A stretch of DNA of 64,000 nt from Schistocerca nitens (GCF_023898315.1 NC_064615.1:1187629413-1187693412); one strand, 5' to 3'. Shown: positions 1 to 12,092, counted from the stretch's first letter. Notes: generated by a model not told the origin, from the letters alone. Made by a program: numbers and translations.

Positions 1-933
1 CGCGGCACAGATAACCATGCTGACAGTTGCAGTCTACCAACCGGCTGACGCAAGGACACATGCAGACCGAGTGCTGAGCAAAGCCTGGAGAGTGCTAAGT
101 AAGGGAAGTGAGGCCAGCACGCTAAGTTATGCTGCAATATACTGCATGAGTAATAACAAGAAGCTGCCACTGACGGTAAAAAACATCCTCCTGCCAGATA
201 TAAATAGTTCAGCGCAGGCAGCAACAGACAGAAGCAGTTCAGATCTGAGGACGGACGTGGTCCGTGTCCGAATGTTCAATCTCCGTAGGTGAAGATTCTG
301 GAAGTCTGTTCCATCTCGCAGGAGTCATCCGCATCTCGCAGGAGTCATCCGTTCGCCACCAGATGTCTACTTCAGCTCTGGGGTTTGACCCGAGTCCAGA
401 CGGCACCATGGCTGACTAACTACAGCGAGAACTTCCAGCAGGGCCGGCTGCAGCGTGGTCTTGGTCACAGGCGCCGCCGAGGACTGACGCCCAGACTTCA
501 CGGCAAGCTGACGCCACGGCATGTGGTACGTCCATGACGGGAGCTCGCGGACATCCTGACTGACGGCTTCGCAGCCGCTGGTGCAGCAGGTGGTGGCAGC
601 TGACCTCACGGCAACGCGGCTCCGTGGGGATGCCATACTGGGCTGCCAAGCAGCGATGAGTTCATCTCAACCACAGGGCATCATGACTTCAGTGGAGCAC
701 TGGTCGCCTATTGTGATCAGCGGCACGTGTTGCACACATTGTCAGAGAATCTATACAACAGCAGCCAAGCAGAAGGATCCGCAGGACTGGGCAGCGACGA
801 CGAGAGAGAAATTGAAAAGAAAGTTCAATAAATAATTGTAAAACTCCACGCCGTCCCATTCTTTGGAGCAGTCACTGTGTCTGCTGCTAACAAGTATTGC
901 AGAAGTTGTAACGAGTGGCCATCTGACATAACA
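1..933 (+). mobile_element. Probable LTR of an unassigned LTR retrotransposon, cut by the window edge (fossil)
   Basis: The stretch has promoter-like order on the plus strand: a TATA box (tataaatag) near 199, and a poly(A) signal (aataaa) near 826. It ends in ...ctgacataaca at 933, the kind of ACA end expected of an LTR. Immediately after it, sequence matching the LINE copy at 29.8 kb begins, so this block interrupts that LINE. Its left part lies outside the window, so I cannot see the other LTR end or a target duplication. No coding domain is recognisable. It could also be another kind of insertion; the LTR reading is an inference from layout. Confidence 0.4.
312..351. repeat. Perfect 20 bp tandem duplication
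   Basis: The unit catctcgcaggagtcatccg occurs twice without any difference, back to back, inside the probable LTR. It is a local duplication of the kind often seen in LTR upstream regions; no function is implied. Confidence 0.9.
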
Positions 934-2180
934 GAAGGAACTACAGTGCAGTCTTCCTCTGTGAAACAGCTTTGGAAAAAGACATTTTTTATTTCGGCCT
1001 TTAGTCTGTCATCCTCTGTTTCTGTACCATTTTGGTCACAGAGTGTCTGGACATTTTGTTTTGATCCACCTACCACTTTCACATGAGACCAAAATTTCTT
1101 AGGATTTTCTGCCAAGTCAATACATAGAACTTTACTTCGAATTCGTTGAACGCCTCTCACATTGCCCTCCTCACTCTACATTTCGCTTCGTGTAATTTTT
1201 GTTTGTCTGCAAGGCTTTGGCTATGTTTATGTTTGCTGTGATGTTCCCTTTGCTTCTGTAGCAATTTTCTAACTCGGTTGTTGTACCACAGTGGCTCTTT
1301 TCCATATCTGACGATCTTGCTTGGCACATACTCGTCTACTGCATATTGTACGATGGTTTTGAACTCTGTCCACTGATCCTCAACACTATCTGTACTTGAC
1401 ATAAAACTTTTGTGTTGAGCCATCAAGTATGCTGAAATCTGCTTTTTGTCACTTTTGCTAAACAGAAAACTCTTCCTACCTTTTTTAATATCATATTATT
1501 ATTTTTTAATATTTCTATTTATGGCTGATATCACCAATGCTGTAACTGCTTTATGATTGCTGATTCCCTGTTCTGCATTAACTGTTTCAAATAGTTCAGG
1601 TCTTTTTGTCAGCAAAAGGTCTAATATGTTAGTCAGTTCTCTGTTTAACTGCTCAAGGTAGTTTTCAGATAATGCACTTAAAAAAATTTCACTGGATTTT
1701 TGCCCCTGTTATAAACGTTTGAGTCTCCCAGTCTATATCTGGTAAATTAAAATCTCCACCCAAAACTATAGCATGGTTGGGAAACCTACTTGAAATATTT
1801 TCCAAATTTTCCTTCAGGTGTTCTGCCACAACTACTGTTGAGCCAGGGGACCTATAGAGACATCCAATTACCATGTTTGAGCCTGCTTTAACCAAGACCT
1901 TCACCCAAATTATTTCACATTTCGGATCTCCGTTAGTTTCCTTCAATACTATTGGACTTTTTATCACTATAAACACACCTCCCCCTTCACTGTCCAGCCT
2001 ATCTCTGTGGTATACATTCCAATCCGAGTTCAGAATTTCATTACTATTTTACATCTGGTTTCAGCCAACTTTCCGTCCTAGGGACTATGTGGGCATTGTG
2101 ACCTTTTATTAATGAGAGCAGTTCTGGGACTTTTCTATAGATGCTCCCATTTTCCTGTAAACTTCCACTTAACTTATGGT
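934..2180 (-). mobile_element. CR1/Jockey-type LINE fragment (endonuclease and linker region)
   Basis: Read on the minus strand, the block encodes the C-terminal half of an APE-type endonuclease (about 1976-1689, with the motif VLGGDFNLPDIDW) followed by the linker before the reverse transcriptase (about 1426-945, with RVRKLLQKQREHHSK and VGGSKQNVQTLCDQNG). A longer copy of the same family lies at 28281-30820 and aligns closely. The frame is broken several times. The 3' part, including reverse transcriptase, is absent because the LTR-like block at 1-933 begins there; the missing half may continue left of the window. Clade assignment (CR1/L2/Jockey group) comes from motif memory, not from a tree. 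Confidence 0.75.
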
Positions 2181-3329
2181 GGCATCAGGAACTAGGATCC
2201 ATCTACTCATCATGTAGGCTGTTACTGGCACACAGTCTGTTTTAAACATAAAAACAATTTTTAAATAATATTTTTCAATTTGAAAACACTTGATCATCGT
2301 CTTGCAATTGGATTGAGACTTGTGCTTTCTCTTGACTTGGAGAATGTCTGACAATCCAAAACACGTTTTTTGTGATGATCCTTTGCCTGAGTATTTCCTT
2401 GTAGTCAGCTTGTTCAAGGAGTTCATTGCAATCACTCATCACTGTTCCTCTTCCTCTCCAGTCTTCAATATGAGGAACTTACTTTCCCACAGTTTGATGC
2501 AAATTTATTATTTTTGTTAAAATATCATGATAGGATCCAGTTGAGTTTTCACTTTATTCTACAAGTTCTCTGACAGTTGGCACTCACACGGACGTCGGTT
2601 TTCAAAATGTGGGGGTTACCTTTAACGTCTAGAATCTTCCTGCTAGAGAGTAATCTTCAGCTGATTGAGAATCACTTTGGAATAAGGAGAACTATATTAA
2701 CATTTGGATTTAATACTAAAGCATAATATCTTAAGTTCTTCCCCACTTTCGCATAGAATTCCATGTTGTATTTTTGGTCATATAAATCAGCCACTATAAA
2801 AATAATTTGGAACACTTTGCAACCTGTAACTTAAATAACGCTAACTTGGAAACAAAATGAGATAACAATAATGTAAAACACTGTATTTACTTGAAATGCT
2901 GTGACATATTTACTGCTGCCAACAGCACTTCACTAGGACACATTGTCACAAAAATGTTTGGGTATTTTTTATAAACCTTGTACAGTCTGTACAGCCTCTC
3001 TCTACTTTAAGATGGGCACTACCATCAAAAGACATAGCACTAGTGCCAAAATTTTTATAGCATATTTGGAATGGTGCTCCAACAAGAGCAGACATATTTC
3101 TAATTGTTGTTCTTTTTTTACGGGTGGACAGACCACTCCATATCTTCTTTTCACTGCCACCGCTAATAAAGTGCTGTGTTAATTGTTAAATTGGTTATAA
3201 AACTCAGAGACCCACAATTTGCTAGCTGAGGATGGTATTGTGTAGAAATTGATAACCACATGCAAGATTGAAAGAAAATGAGCTCAATTCAACTTTCTTT
3301 TTATATTTTATTTCTTATTTTATGCATCT
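2181..3329. other. No recognisable gene or repeat
   Basis: AT-rich sequence with only short open frames on both strands. I see no conserved domain, RNA gene or terminal repeats here. Confidence 0.5.
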
Positions 3330-3767
3330 AGTTGACTAGGACCAAATTGAGGAGGAAATCTCCATTGTCATGAAATGTATCAGTACATGAACTTACAACA
3401 GAAAAGTAATAATAGATAAAACAAAATGTTTAAGAATCCTAAAAAGATGTCAAGCCATAACTTTATGTAAAAACAATCAAAAAAGGAATGCCTCGACAGA
3501 GTAGAAGGATTGACACCCGAGGATGCTCTTCAGTTTATATTTGAAAGTGTGTGAATTACTGCTAAGATTTTTTAATTCTTGTGATGGTTTATTGAAAATG
3601 GATGCAGCAGAATACTGCATGCCTTTCTGCACAATAAGCAAGGAAGTACAATCGAAGCGCAGATTGGATTTCCGCCTAGTATTAACTGAATGAAAGCTTC
3701 AAATTATTGGGAATAAGTTGATACTGTTAACAAGAAATGACAGTAAAGAATATGCATATTGAGAGGC
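3330..3767 (-). mobile_element. LINE 3' portion, left of a Gypsy insertion
   Basis: This is the downstream part of a second LINE family, lying on the minus strand. Its right edge stops exactly at the Gypsy LTR (3768), and the same element resumes beyond the other LTR at about 10773. No reverse transcriptase motif lies in this half; it would be the C-terminal and 3' untranslated part. The lower boundary near 3330 is approximate, based on a recognised repeat style rather than a visible target duplication. Confidence 0.5.
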
Positions 3768-3971
3768 TGTGGCATCGATACATCGTATCGACCACGATTA
3801 ACACCATCTTTGGACTCTTATTGCTCTGCCGAGCCTCCGTGTTAGTTTTCAGTTCTGTTCTGTATCTCAAGCTGTGTACACGTTTATGACTAACTCTGAA
3901 ATATATCTCTATGTGGAATTTAATGGTGATAGTTATTGCGTTTGACCAATAATTGTATCCTGTTCCTATAT
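3768..3971 (+). repeat. 5' LTR of the first Gypsy element
   Basis: It begins TGTGGCATCGA and matches the block at 10585-10772 along most of its length, including the shared segment ttctgttctgtatctcaagc. The primer-binding-like site follows directly. The exact 3' edge is uncertain by a few bases. Confidence 0.8.
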
Positions 3972-4054
3972 TGGTGACCCCGAAGTTTCTACGTCTTCCG
4001 TGACTTCCGCACAGGGTGTTGAAAATCGACAGGTTACGCGCATGACGTCACGGC

Positions 4055-5750
4055 TACCTCACCCGATGCTTTGTTCGAAAATTTCGAGGCCCAACTACGA
4101 CAACCGAGCCACTCCAATCCTTCACCAATGGCCGTCTCTCCACTAATCGACAGTGATTCGCGATCTCCAACCAAGTTAACCTCAAATTTTGTTGTTCTAC
4201 AACGGTCGAGTGCTACAACGTTAACTCAGACAACGGACTCAGGTTTCGTGTCGTCGGACTGTGCTCGCCAACATGTGAAATGTGTAGTGGATAATTTTCA
4301 GAGCTGTGTAACTACCGGTCAATCGTGTAATGATCAAAGTGATCTACATTCGCACACGTACTTCGACTCTCAACGGGCCGCAACGTAAGTTACAGTCACC
4401 GTCGTGTGCAACACCGCCATCTGTGCAAAATGCACACGACATCGATCACTATTGACCTATTCCGGTTCTGCCTCACTCACAAACTAACGACGGATATTTC
4501 CCTGCACCAAATTCCCCTCGCTCACCCACCAGACCCGTGGCTCAGTTTTTTGACCACGTGGGCTCGAGCACATCTTACAGCGCTTTGCCTTCCGGGAACG
4601 TTTTACCACAACAATGCAATCTTCAGCAAGTTTCACCGGTAATTTACAGTCCGACCAAATGGGGTGTGTTCCCGATGTGCACAGAAAACTCACACTGTTG
4701 TCGCACGAAGTACCAAACCCCCACATACGCACGGGGGGCCCCAATTCTGACCGCTCAGCAGCCACTCGCCTCTCCCACAGCTCCGTCTCTGTCTGCTGCG
4801 CTGCCCTTCCGTGTCATTTCCGAGGTGGCCAATTTCAAATCTGTACCTCTAACCTCCGGTCCAGTTTACGGGACCAACACACGTGTTGCACAACCGCTCG
4901 TTCCCACAGTACCGACTGTGGCAGGCACGTCGTGTTTTTGTGACACGTCGAGGACAATGCATCCTGTGCCGTCGCTTTGGACGTGCTCGCCAATAACACA
5001 CCTACACCTATGGTGCCGGGCTGCAGTGTGGCCCCTCCTACCGCGGACCAGCAGGCCTTCCGAGATACAAAGAAGTCACCTCTGCCCCCCCCCCCCCTCT
5101 CCTCTTGGCCGTCTGCCGAAGCTGCCCCCTTTATACGACGACAACCCTGTGTCACTGTTTGCGCCTGTGGAGCATCTGTTCGAGTTACATCACGTGTCCG
5201 AAAACTCTAAATTCCTGTGTCTCATCACACACCTCCACGATCACTTGGACTTAATTTGTGATCTATTCCTCTCACCACCACCTCCACCGAAGTACGAGTT
5301 CGCAAAGAAAACAATATTGGTTCGACTCGCCTCCTCACCACAAGAATTCTTCGAGATCTTGTACGAGGAGCACCTGGGGGACCAAACTCCATCACAACTC
5401 TGGCGCCACCTTCAATTACTTGTGAGGGAACATACGATGCCGGACTTTACTCTGTGGGTGGTACGGTCCGCCACGTTACCTACTGACCAACAGATTCACC
5501 TGCTAACCGCATTCCTTCGAGTGAATCGGCTCTCGTCTTTGCGTCGCAGCCCAGCTGTATGCACTGCTACGACAACACCGTCCGGCACGAGACTCACCAC
5601 TGCTCCAGTTTACCGGCCGTCTGCGGGCAGAGGCAGAGCTCGCTCCACCTCCGCACCGTCTACATCACCTGGCAGTATGCACTCACTCTCTCCTCCGTCC
5701 GAGCACTCGAGAATCGCCCGAGCACCGTACGTGCCAGTATACATCCCGTA
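4055..5750 (+). pseudogene. Gag-like region of the first Gypsy element (fossil)
   Basis: A long proline- and serine-rich frame (about 4537-5751) contains, near 5130-5500, a block resembling the gag-like domain common in arthropod Gypsy elements that lack a zinc knuckle: a short 'PP-Y-DNP-LF' entry, a 'FLCLITHL' segment, an 'SPPPPPKYEF' linker and 'LGDQTPSQLWRHLQLL'. The second Gypsy element at 26 kb shows the same block. The assignment follows from these motifs and from position between the primer site and the protease. Confidence 0.65.
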
Positions 5751-6129
5751 ACAAATCGATGAGGACGAGCCTCCTCCACTGCCGCGGTCACCGCCATCTC
5801 CACATCTGGCTCATCCGTATTGTCGGTACCAAAAGATTTTTGGTGTGATGCCGAGAAGTGTCGATTACCTCGCCAGCACCCTAACGCCGAGCGCAGGATC
5901 TAGAAGACGCCGAGTCCTGCGGGGAACCTCACAGGCGTCCTCACACACTGCACTCCGTCCAGTCGCCTGCCTGCCCGAGCAGTTGTTTATACGTGACTGA
6001 CATTTCGTCACTGTTCGTCTTCCTCGTCGACCAGGCACTGACGTGCCTACCGTACGCACACTGTCGGCTCTGCCTGCCTTTTCACCGACCGAGTCACTTC
6101 TACGAGCTGTCGACGGATCGACGTTACAA

Positions 6130-9100
6130 ACCTCGGGCTCTGTCAAAGTTATGGTGTACCTATCTCCTTCTCTGTGTTTTCCGTGGACTTTCCACATTGC
6201 TGACACTGGTATCGATTTTTTGTCACATTATAAACTCTCCCTGAATGTGGTTCAGGGCTCAGTGCTCCATCATCCCACTAACACTCAGATACTGTGCTCC
6301 CGCACTTACGTTCCACGTTCTGTTTCTCTTGCGATATGCGAGTTAGTACGTGAGTGCTCCACCCTCGCGGGCGACACTGTAACCTGCGTCACTAACCTAC
6401 TGTCAGAATACGACTCGGCGGCACAACTCCACCGGGAAAACGACGAGCTGAGATAACGAATAGCACACACTTACAACGAGCTCGTCGGAGTTCGTACCTC
6501 ACTGCTGAAACTGCAGTCCACAGTGCCGCCACCTAATTGTGTTTCTCCGGCAGACGCCAGCTCGGATACTCAGCGAGATATTCCAAAAACATCGTGTGTG
6601 ACGATTTGCATCCGGTAGACACCGTACCCCTGACACACTCGCCACATTCAGTGCCACGTGTTTCAAACAGTGCTGCTAATGACAGTGGTGCATGCGATAC
6701 AACCACGCCCACCACGCAGGCAGCCGCCCCGCATGTTGATAAACATTCCCCCTCTCTTGCGAGCCAGCCGTGTGACTCGGCGGCCATCAGTGTTCCCCGC
6801 ACGATGCCAACGGCTCTCTCGTCTGCGCTGTTTACCCAAGGGAAGGCTGACAGTAGACAGACAGTGTGCGTCCTGACCCACTCAGCGCTGTGCGCGCTAC
6901 CGACCTCTCCAAACAAGTGCACGCCGTTCTCATGTAATGGGCATGTGACTTTCGTGCTGCCTTTTCCCACTCGCGGTAACGGTTATGCCTTGTCGTGCCC
7001 CACTCATCCAAAAACTTCATGTCAGGACGTTGCTCAGTCTCATGTGCAGTTCTCAGTTTCTTCCCTCACTGACAGAACGACACATAAGATAGTTGCCAGC
7101 CCTCCTATTACGCACAAGGTTAGATGCCTCAACCCCATTAAGTTGCACAGAGCACGGCAGCAAATTAACGAACTTTTGGAGGCAGGTATCCCGCAACCAT
7201 CGGACAGCAACTGGTCTTCACCTATTCAACTCATCACCGAGCATGACGGTTCTTTCCGAAATGGCGGCGACTACAGACACTTAAACGCTCGTACCGTCAT
7301 GGACAATTACCCAGTGCTGAACATAAACGATTTCACTCGTATGTTATAGGGCGCCACAATCTTCAGTGCTACTGACTGTAAACATGACTATCACCAGATT
7401 CCCGCAGCAATGGAAGACATTCCAAAGACAGATATTTTAACACCACTCGGTTTGTTCCAATACAACTTCATGCCTTTTGGCCTGAAAAATGCGGCACAAA
7501 CATGGCAACATTTGAAACTTCCTGGCAGATTAAAACTGTGTGCCCGACCGAGACTCGAACTCGGGACCTTTGCCTTTCGCGGGCAAGTGCTCTACCAACT
7601 GAGCTACCGAAGCACGACTCACGCCCGGTACTCACAGCTTTACTTCTGCCAGTACCTCGTCTCCTACCTTCCAAACCTTGGAAGGTAGGAGACGAGGTAC
7701 TGGCAGAAGTAAAGCTGTGAGTACCGGGCGTGAGTCGTGCTTCGGTAGCTCAGTTGGTAGAGCACTTGCCCACGAAAGGCAAAGGTCCCGAGTTCGAGTC
7801 TCGGTCGGGCACACAGTTTTAATCTGCCAGGAAGTTTCATATCAGCGCACACTCCGCTGCAGAGTGAAAATCTCATTATGGCAACATTTCATTGACTCAA
7901 TCTTACGACAGTTCGAGTTTTGCTGTGCATATCTGGACGACACACTCATTTAGAACAACTCAGCTGAGGAACACGAAAATCATTTATCCGAGGTCCTCCA
8001 GACCTCGAACTTCGATGACGTCGAGGTCAACAAGGACAAATTCCAATTGCGCCAGTCTTCTGTCACATTTTTGGGTTACACCATCTCCACAGACGGAATA
8101 CAGCCTCCCAAATCCCACGTGCAGGCCATCACGTCACTGCCACCCCCAGCTACCTACAAAGAACTCCGACATTTCTCGGGTACAATACATTACTACCGTC
8201 AGCATCTGCCTTCTGCTGCCGCCGTGCAGGCCCCGCTGCCAGACTCGCTGTCAGGCAAGCAGACTTCAGGCCTTAAACCAGTTCGCTGGACCGAACCTAT
8301 GCTGGAGGCCTTCAAGGCCCTAAAAGGTTCCTTAGCTCACGCCGTGACACTCGCCCAGCCCGACCCGTCGGCCGAGCTGTTCGTCACTACGGACGGCAGC
8401 GACATTGCAGTGGGGGCAGTACTAGAGCAACGCAAAGGCAACATGGTTTCTCCCCTTCATTTCTTCTCTAAAAAACTGTCTACAGCTCAGAAGAAATATC
8501 CCGCTTTTGATAGGGAACTTCAGGCAGTCTATGAAGCTGTCAAACACTTTCACCCCTACGTCGAGGGCCGTTCTTTCTTCATCCTTACTGATCACAAACC
8601 ACTAGCGGACGCTTTCTGCAACCCTCTCGAGGACCTGCCCCCCCTCGGCGTTTCTGCCACTTTGATTTAGTTTCTCAATTCACAACAGACGTTCGCTACA
8701 TCAAAGGCACAGAAAACATCCCCGCTGATTTCTTCTCGCAGGTAAATGCTGTCTCACACATCATCGACTTATCCAACCTGGCCCCTCTCCAGGCCTCTGA
8801 CGAGGGATCTCAAGCTCTCCTTGCAGATCCTCAAACATTTCTTGTGTTTACCAGAGCCTAGTTCCACTGCATTTTGGACGAGGTGTGGTGTGATTATTCT
8901 ATCGGCTCCCTGCGGCCGTTGCTCCCGCCCACATTGCGCCGGCAAGCCTTCCACGCCTTGCATAATCTCTCACCCCGGCGTCCGCACCACCACATGGTTC
9001 GTATCCGAGTGTTTCTTTTGGAAAAATAGTAAAAGGGACTGTCAGACCTGGGCATGCAGCTGTGTCTCCTGTCAACACAACAAAATCGGCCACTACATCT

Positions 9101-9640
9101 CCCCTCCACTAGGCAAGTTCGACATTCCGCAAGGAAGATTTCGTCATGCACATATCGACCTCATCAGTCCAACTACCACCATCAGAGGGCCACAGATATA
9201 TTCTCTCCACACTTGACTGCATGTCTCACTGGGTAGAAGCTGTTCCTTTACCCAACATCACCACTGAAACTGTGGCCAAGGGTTATGTCTCCTCACGGAC
9301 TGCCACGTTCGGTTGCCCGACAACCATTACCACTGACCAAGGTCGGCAGTTTGAGTCCGACCTGTTCACCATTTTATGTAACATCTGCAGCATTAAAAAA
9401 AATTCTTACAACAGCCTACCACCTGCAAAGCAACGGGTTAGTTGAATGGTGGAACTGCACCCTCAAAACTGTCCTCAGGTGCCACGACGGCCTCTGGTCG
9501 GAGGCGTTTCCACGGTTGTTACTCGGTCTCCGTTCGACCTTTAAACCAGACTTACAGGGAACCATCTCTGAATTCATTTTTGGGGGAACACAGTCCTATC
9601 AGGGGAACTTATTCTGCCTCAAGCACCTGAGGGTTTTCCC
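6130..9640 (+). pseudogene. Pol region of the first Gypsy element: protease, RT, RNase H, integrase (fossil)
   Basis: Parts in order: a retropepsin-like tail near 6190-6260 (GIDFLSHYKLSLNV); reverse transcriptase from about 7100 to 8240, with FMPFGLKNAAQTWQ before the fold-back insertion and CAYLDDTL after it; RNase H about 8290-8660 (FVTTDGSDIAVGAVLEQ, LTDHKPL); integrase about 8940-9640, with the HHCC-type zinc segment (SCVSCQH) and the core region (TTDQGRQFESD). The order protease-RT-RNase H-integrase is that of Ty3/Gypsy. Several interruptions make it non-functional. Confidence 0.85.
7514..7877. mobile_element. tRNA-derived fold-back element inserted in Gypsy pol
   Basis: Two nearly identical arms (about 7514-7677 and 7680-7838) face each other around the centre ccttccaaaccttggaagg, so a single strand would fold into one long hairpin. 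Each arm holds a tRNA-like unit with an A box (tagctcagttggtagagca) and a B box (ggttcgag-type, here gagttcgagtctc). A single tail, ending ctgcagagtgaaaatctcat, follows the right arm. A perfect 12 bp target duplication, atggcaacattt, flanks it at 7502-7513 and 7878-7889. Length and duplication size fit LINE-mobilised SINE-like DNA better than a cut-and-paste MITE. Confidence 0.85.
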
Positions 9641-9844
9641 CCCTCCCCAGATTTAATTAGTCGCATGCGCACTCACTTCAAACGTGCACAGCTACACCAA
9701 CCTATCAGCCATTCCCCGCCAGACACTTACGTGCAAACCGCACTCAAGACTTGCTCCCAAGTTATGCTCAGGGATGATTCCATTAGATAATCCCTGGAAT
9801 CACCCTACCTTGGCCCGTTTAAAGTACTCCGGTGGGGTGAGACA

Positions 9845-10609
9845 ATGTTAGACATTACGGTTAAAGATCGTCCTCAAACTGTTTCATTGCACAGGCTCAA
9901 ACCGGGTTGCGTATGCCCTGACGCCCCTCTGCCGTCTCCTGAAGACTTTTCCACCGCAGAGCCTGAAAATACTTTGTCTCATCCCATGGCACTGTTTTCT
10001 CCAACCAATGATTTGTTGTCGCCATTCACAGGTTTTCTAGGCACGTCGCCATCCACCCATTGTGCGGGTTTCGCCGCCACTTCACCGACTGCAGAGACTC
10101 GCTCTCCCACGTTCAACCTGTGCTGCAATGTCCAACCACACCGCACGGACGAAGTGTCGATCGTCACTTTCGATGGCCGTGTGCACGTGCCCTTAACAGA
10201 CACCGTGGCCCCGACCGACAACAGGCAGTTAAATGTCAGTGTAGTGCATAGCCTGTCCCTCTCCCACGAGTGCGGCTCATCAGAAATTCGCACGTTCATC
10301 TCCTCGGACGGCTCGATCTGCATTCGGGGCAGGCATGCCTGCACCACACCACAGGCCATTCCACACGCCTGCTCTCAGGCCGGCCGACGCATCGTCCGAC
10401 CCTGCCGGTCGATTGACTGCGAGGTGGACCTGCCGCCAACCACTCCGCCTCCACACTCCGCCTCGACCGAGATGGAAATCCCGGTCGTGCGCCTGCCACT
10501 TCACACAACTACTACCGACATCGACGCCCACACGACCTCCAGTCTAGCCTCACAGGTGGTACTCCGTACTGCGGGGAGGGGGGCTGTGGGCATCGAGAGG
10601 TCATATTGA
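9845..10609 (+). pseudogene. Open frame downstream of integrase in the first Gypsy element (fossil)
   Basis: A 254-codon frame follows integrase. Its first ~25 residues (ITVKDRPQTVSLHRLKPG) look like the end of the integrase C-terminal region of arthropod Gypsy elements. The rest is rich in Ser, Thr, Pro and His and resembles nothing I know; I see no signal peptide or membrane segment that would support an envelope gene. It ends close to the polypurine tract at about 10571-10584. Confidence 0.5.
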
Positions 10610-10772
10610 CCACGATTAATACCATAACTCTTATTGCTCTGCCAAGCCTCGATGTTAGTTTTTAGTTCTGTTCTGTATCTCAAGCTGCGTACACGTTTAT
10701 GGCTAACTACAAAATATATCTCTATGTGGAATTTTAATGGGGATAGTTATTGCATTCAACCGATTCCCAATA
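10585..10772 (+). repeat. 3' LTR of the first Gypsy element
   Basis: It begins TGTGGGCATCGAG right after a purine-rich tract (gcggggaggggggc) and aligns with 3768-3971. The host LINE resumes just after it. The 3' edge is approximate because the last ~20 bases of the two LTRs have diverged. Confidence 0.8.
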
Positions 10773-11645
10773 AGACCAATGTCAACGTATCCAGACTAAT
10801 GAACAGAGGTCGAAAAGAAGTTGCAAATTTACACCAGATATTGCCCGAACAGCCTGTTTCTGAGCAGAAAATACCCTTTGAGAATGGGAAGAGTTACTCC
10901 AAAATATAATGCCATACATGATAAGTAAATAAAAATATGCAAAGTAGACTACTTTTCATGTCGAACTATCACTTGCTTCAGACAATGTTCTATTAGTAAA
11001 AATGGCAGCATAACGTCTATGAACAAGATCCTGAACATGAGCTTTCCATGACAGTTTACTATGTATCTGGGCACCTAGAAATTTGAACTGTCCAGTCTCA
11101 CTAATAAAATGCCCTTTCTGTGTAATGAGAATGTCAGGTTTTTTTAAATTGTGTGTTATAAACTCTAAAAACTGAGTCTTAATGTGACTTAGTGTTAGTT
11201 TATTTTCTACAAGCCATGAACCTATGTCTTGAACTGCACTATCTGAAACAGTGCCAACATTGCACCTAACATCCTTTACTACCGAGCAAGTATCATCAGT
11301 AAACAGAAACCTACAACACTAGAAGGGATATCATTTATATAAATAAGGAACAGGAGTGGCCCCAGCACTGATCTGTGGGGGGCTCCTCCCCTCCCCTCCC
11401 CCCATTTAACTGGGCCCCACATCACAGCCATCCCCCATACCACAGAGAACGACATTTTTCTGTTTGTTCTTAAAGTAAGAGGTGAACCAACTGCGAGGTC
11501 CTCCCCGTATTGCACAATGGTCCACTTCTGGAGCAATATTTTGTGATCAACACAATCAAATGCCTTTGTTAAATTAAATAAAAGATGCCTACGTTCGAAA
11601 TCTTTCGTTTAATCCATCTAGTACCTCACGGAGAAAAGAGCATAC
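10773..11645 (-). mobile_element. LINE reverse transcriptase portion, right of the Gypsy insertion
   Basis: Minus-strand translation around 11400-11300 gives SVLGPLLFLIYINDIPSSV, the classic motif before the reverse transcriptase active site of CR1/Jockey-type LINEs. The block continues the LINE seen at 3330-3767, the two halves being separated by the Gypsy element. Frames are broken. The 5' part of the LINE is not present beyond about 11645. Confidence 0.7.
11550..11640 (-). repeat. LINE segment, first copy of a dispersed direct repeat
   Basis: The segment from acacaatcaaatgccttt to gagaaaagag recurs at 12293-12384 with few differences. Both are the same reverse transcriptase stretch of the minus-strand LINE. 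Confidence 0.8.
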
Positions 11646-11984
11646 AGCTCCACGCACAATCACTATCTGATCCTCTTTCGTAAAGTTCGTACGTCACTCC
11701 TCTAAGTTAACAGTCACCTAATTCAAACCTGCACTAGACTTCACATCCTGATCAGTATCAAAATCATACCAAATTCCTGAAAAATTTCTTATGTACGCAG
11801 TAGTAAACGTGCAAAATTTGCACTTCCTTTTTGGTGCAGAGCTCCTGACAATGTGTACGAGACCAGATGTGTATTAACCAAACAGAGTGATCACAGAAAG
11901 TCACCCAAGCTGTAGGGAGAGGCTTAATCTCCCTGAGCTTGTTTCCACAGAGAGACCACTAATGTTTGTACCAGATGTAAATAA

Positions 11985-12092
11985 TCTTTTGCTCCCTGTA
12001 CTTTGCCCCCTCTGATTCAAAATCTGAGAGAGTGTAGTCTAGTCAACATTGTCAAAAACTTCCTCTAAAGCTACAAATGCTATAAATAGTAT
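11985..12092 (-). mobile_element. Short RTE-type LINE remnant
   Basis: The stretch ctccctgtactttgcc...tagtcaacattgtcaaaaac matches the minus-strand reverse transcriptase of the RTE copy at 59.7-59.8 kb (the region coding DLEKAFDNVDWNTLFQIL). Only about 100 bp are recognisable. Confidence 0.6.

Larger units (their letters stand above)
3768..10772 (+). mobile_element. Ty3/Gypsy LTR retrotransposon, old and broken (fossil)
   Basis: The element has two similar LTRs, a primer-binding-like site (tggtgacccc, from 3972), a gag-like region, protease remnant, reverse transcriptase, RNase H and integrase in the usual Gypsy order, and a purine-rich tract just before the right LTR. By eye the LTRs differ at roughly one position in eight, which points to an old insertion. 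The frames are interrupted in many places (of the order of ten), so it is not active. It sits in a minus-strand LINE and carries a 364 bp fold-back insertion in its reverse transcriptase. A third-frame region downstream of integrase has no recognised domain. Confidence 0.85.

Noticed and set aside
312-351. CRISPR-like or satellite repeat
   Set aside because: Only two adjacent units without spacers, in an animal genome.
7530-7815. Two tRNA genes in opposite orientation
   Set aside because: A and B boxes are clear, but acceptor pairing is poor, both sit in arms of a repetitive fold-back element with a target duplication, and the unit interrupts a Gypsy pol region. They are tRNA-derived, not working tRNA genes.
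9845-10609. Envelope gene of the first Gypsy element
   Set aside because: No signal peptide, hydrophobic anchor or cleavage motif is visible; best left as an unnamed frame after integrase.
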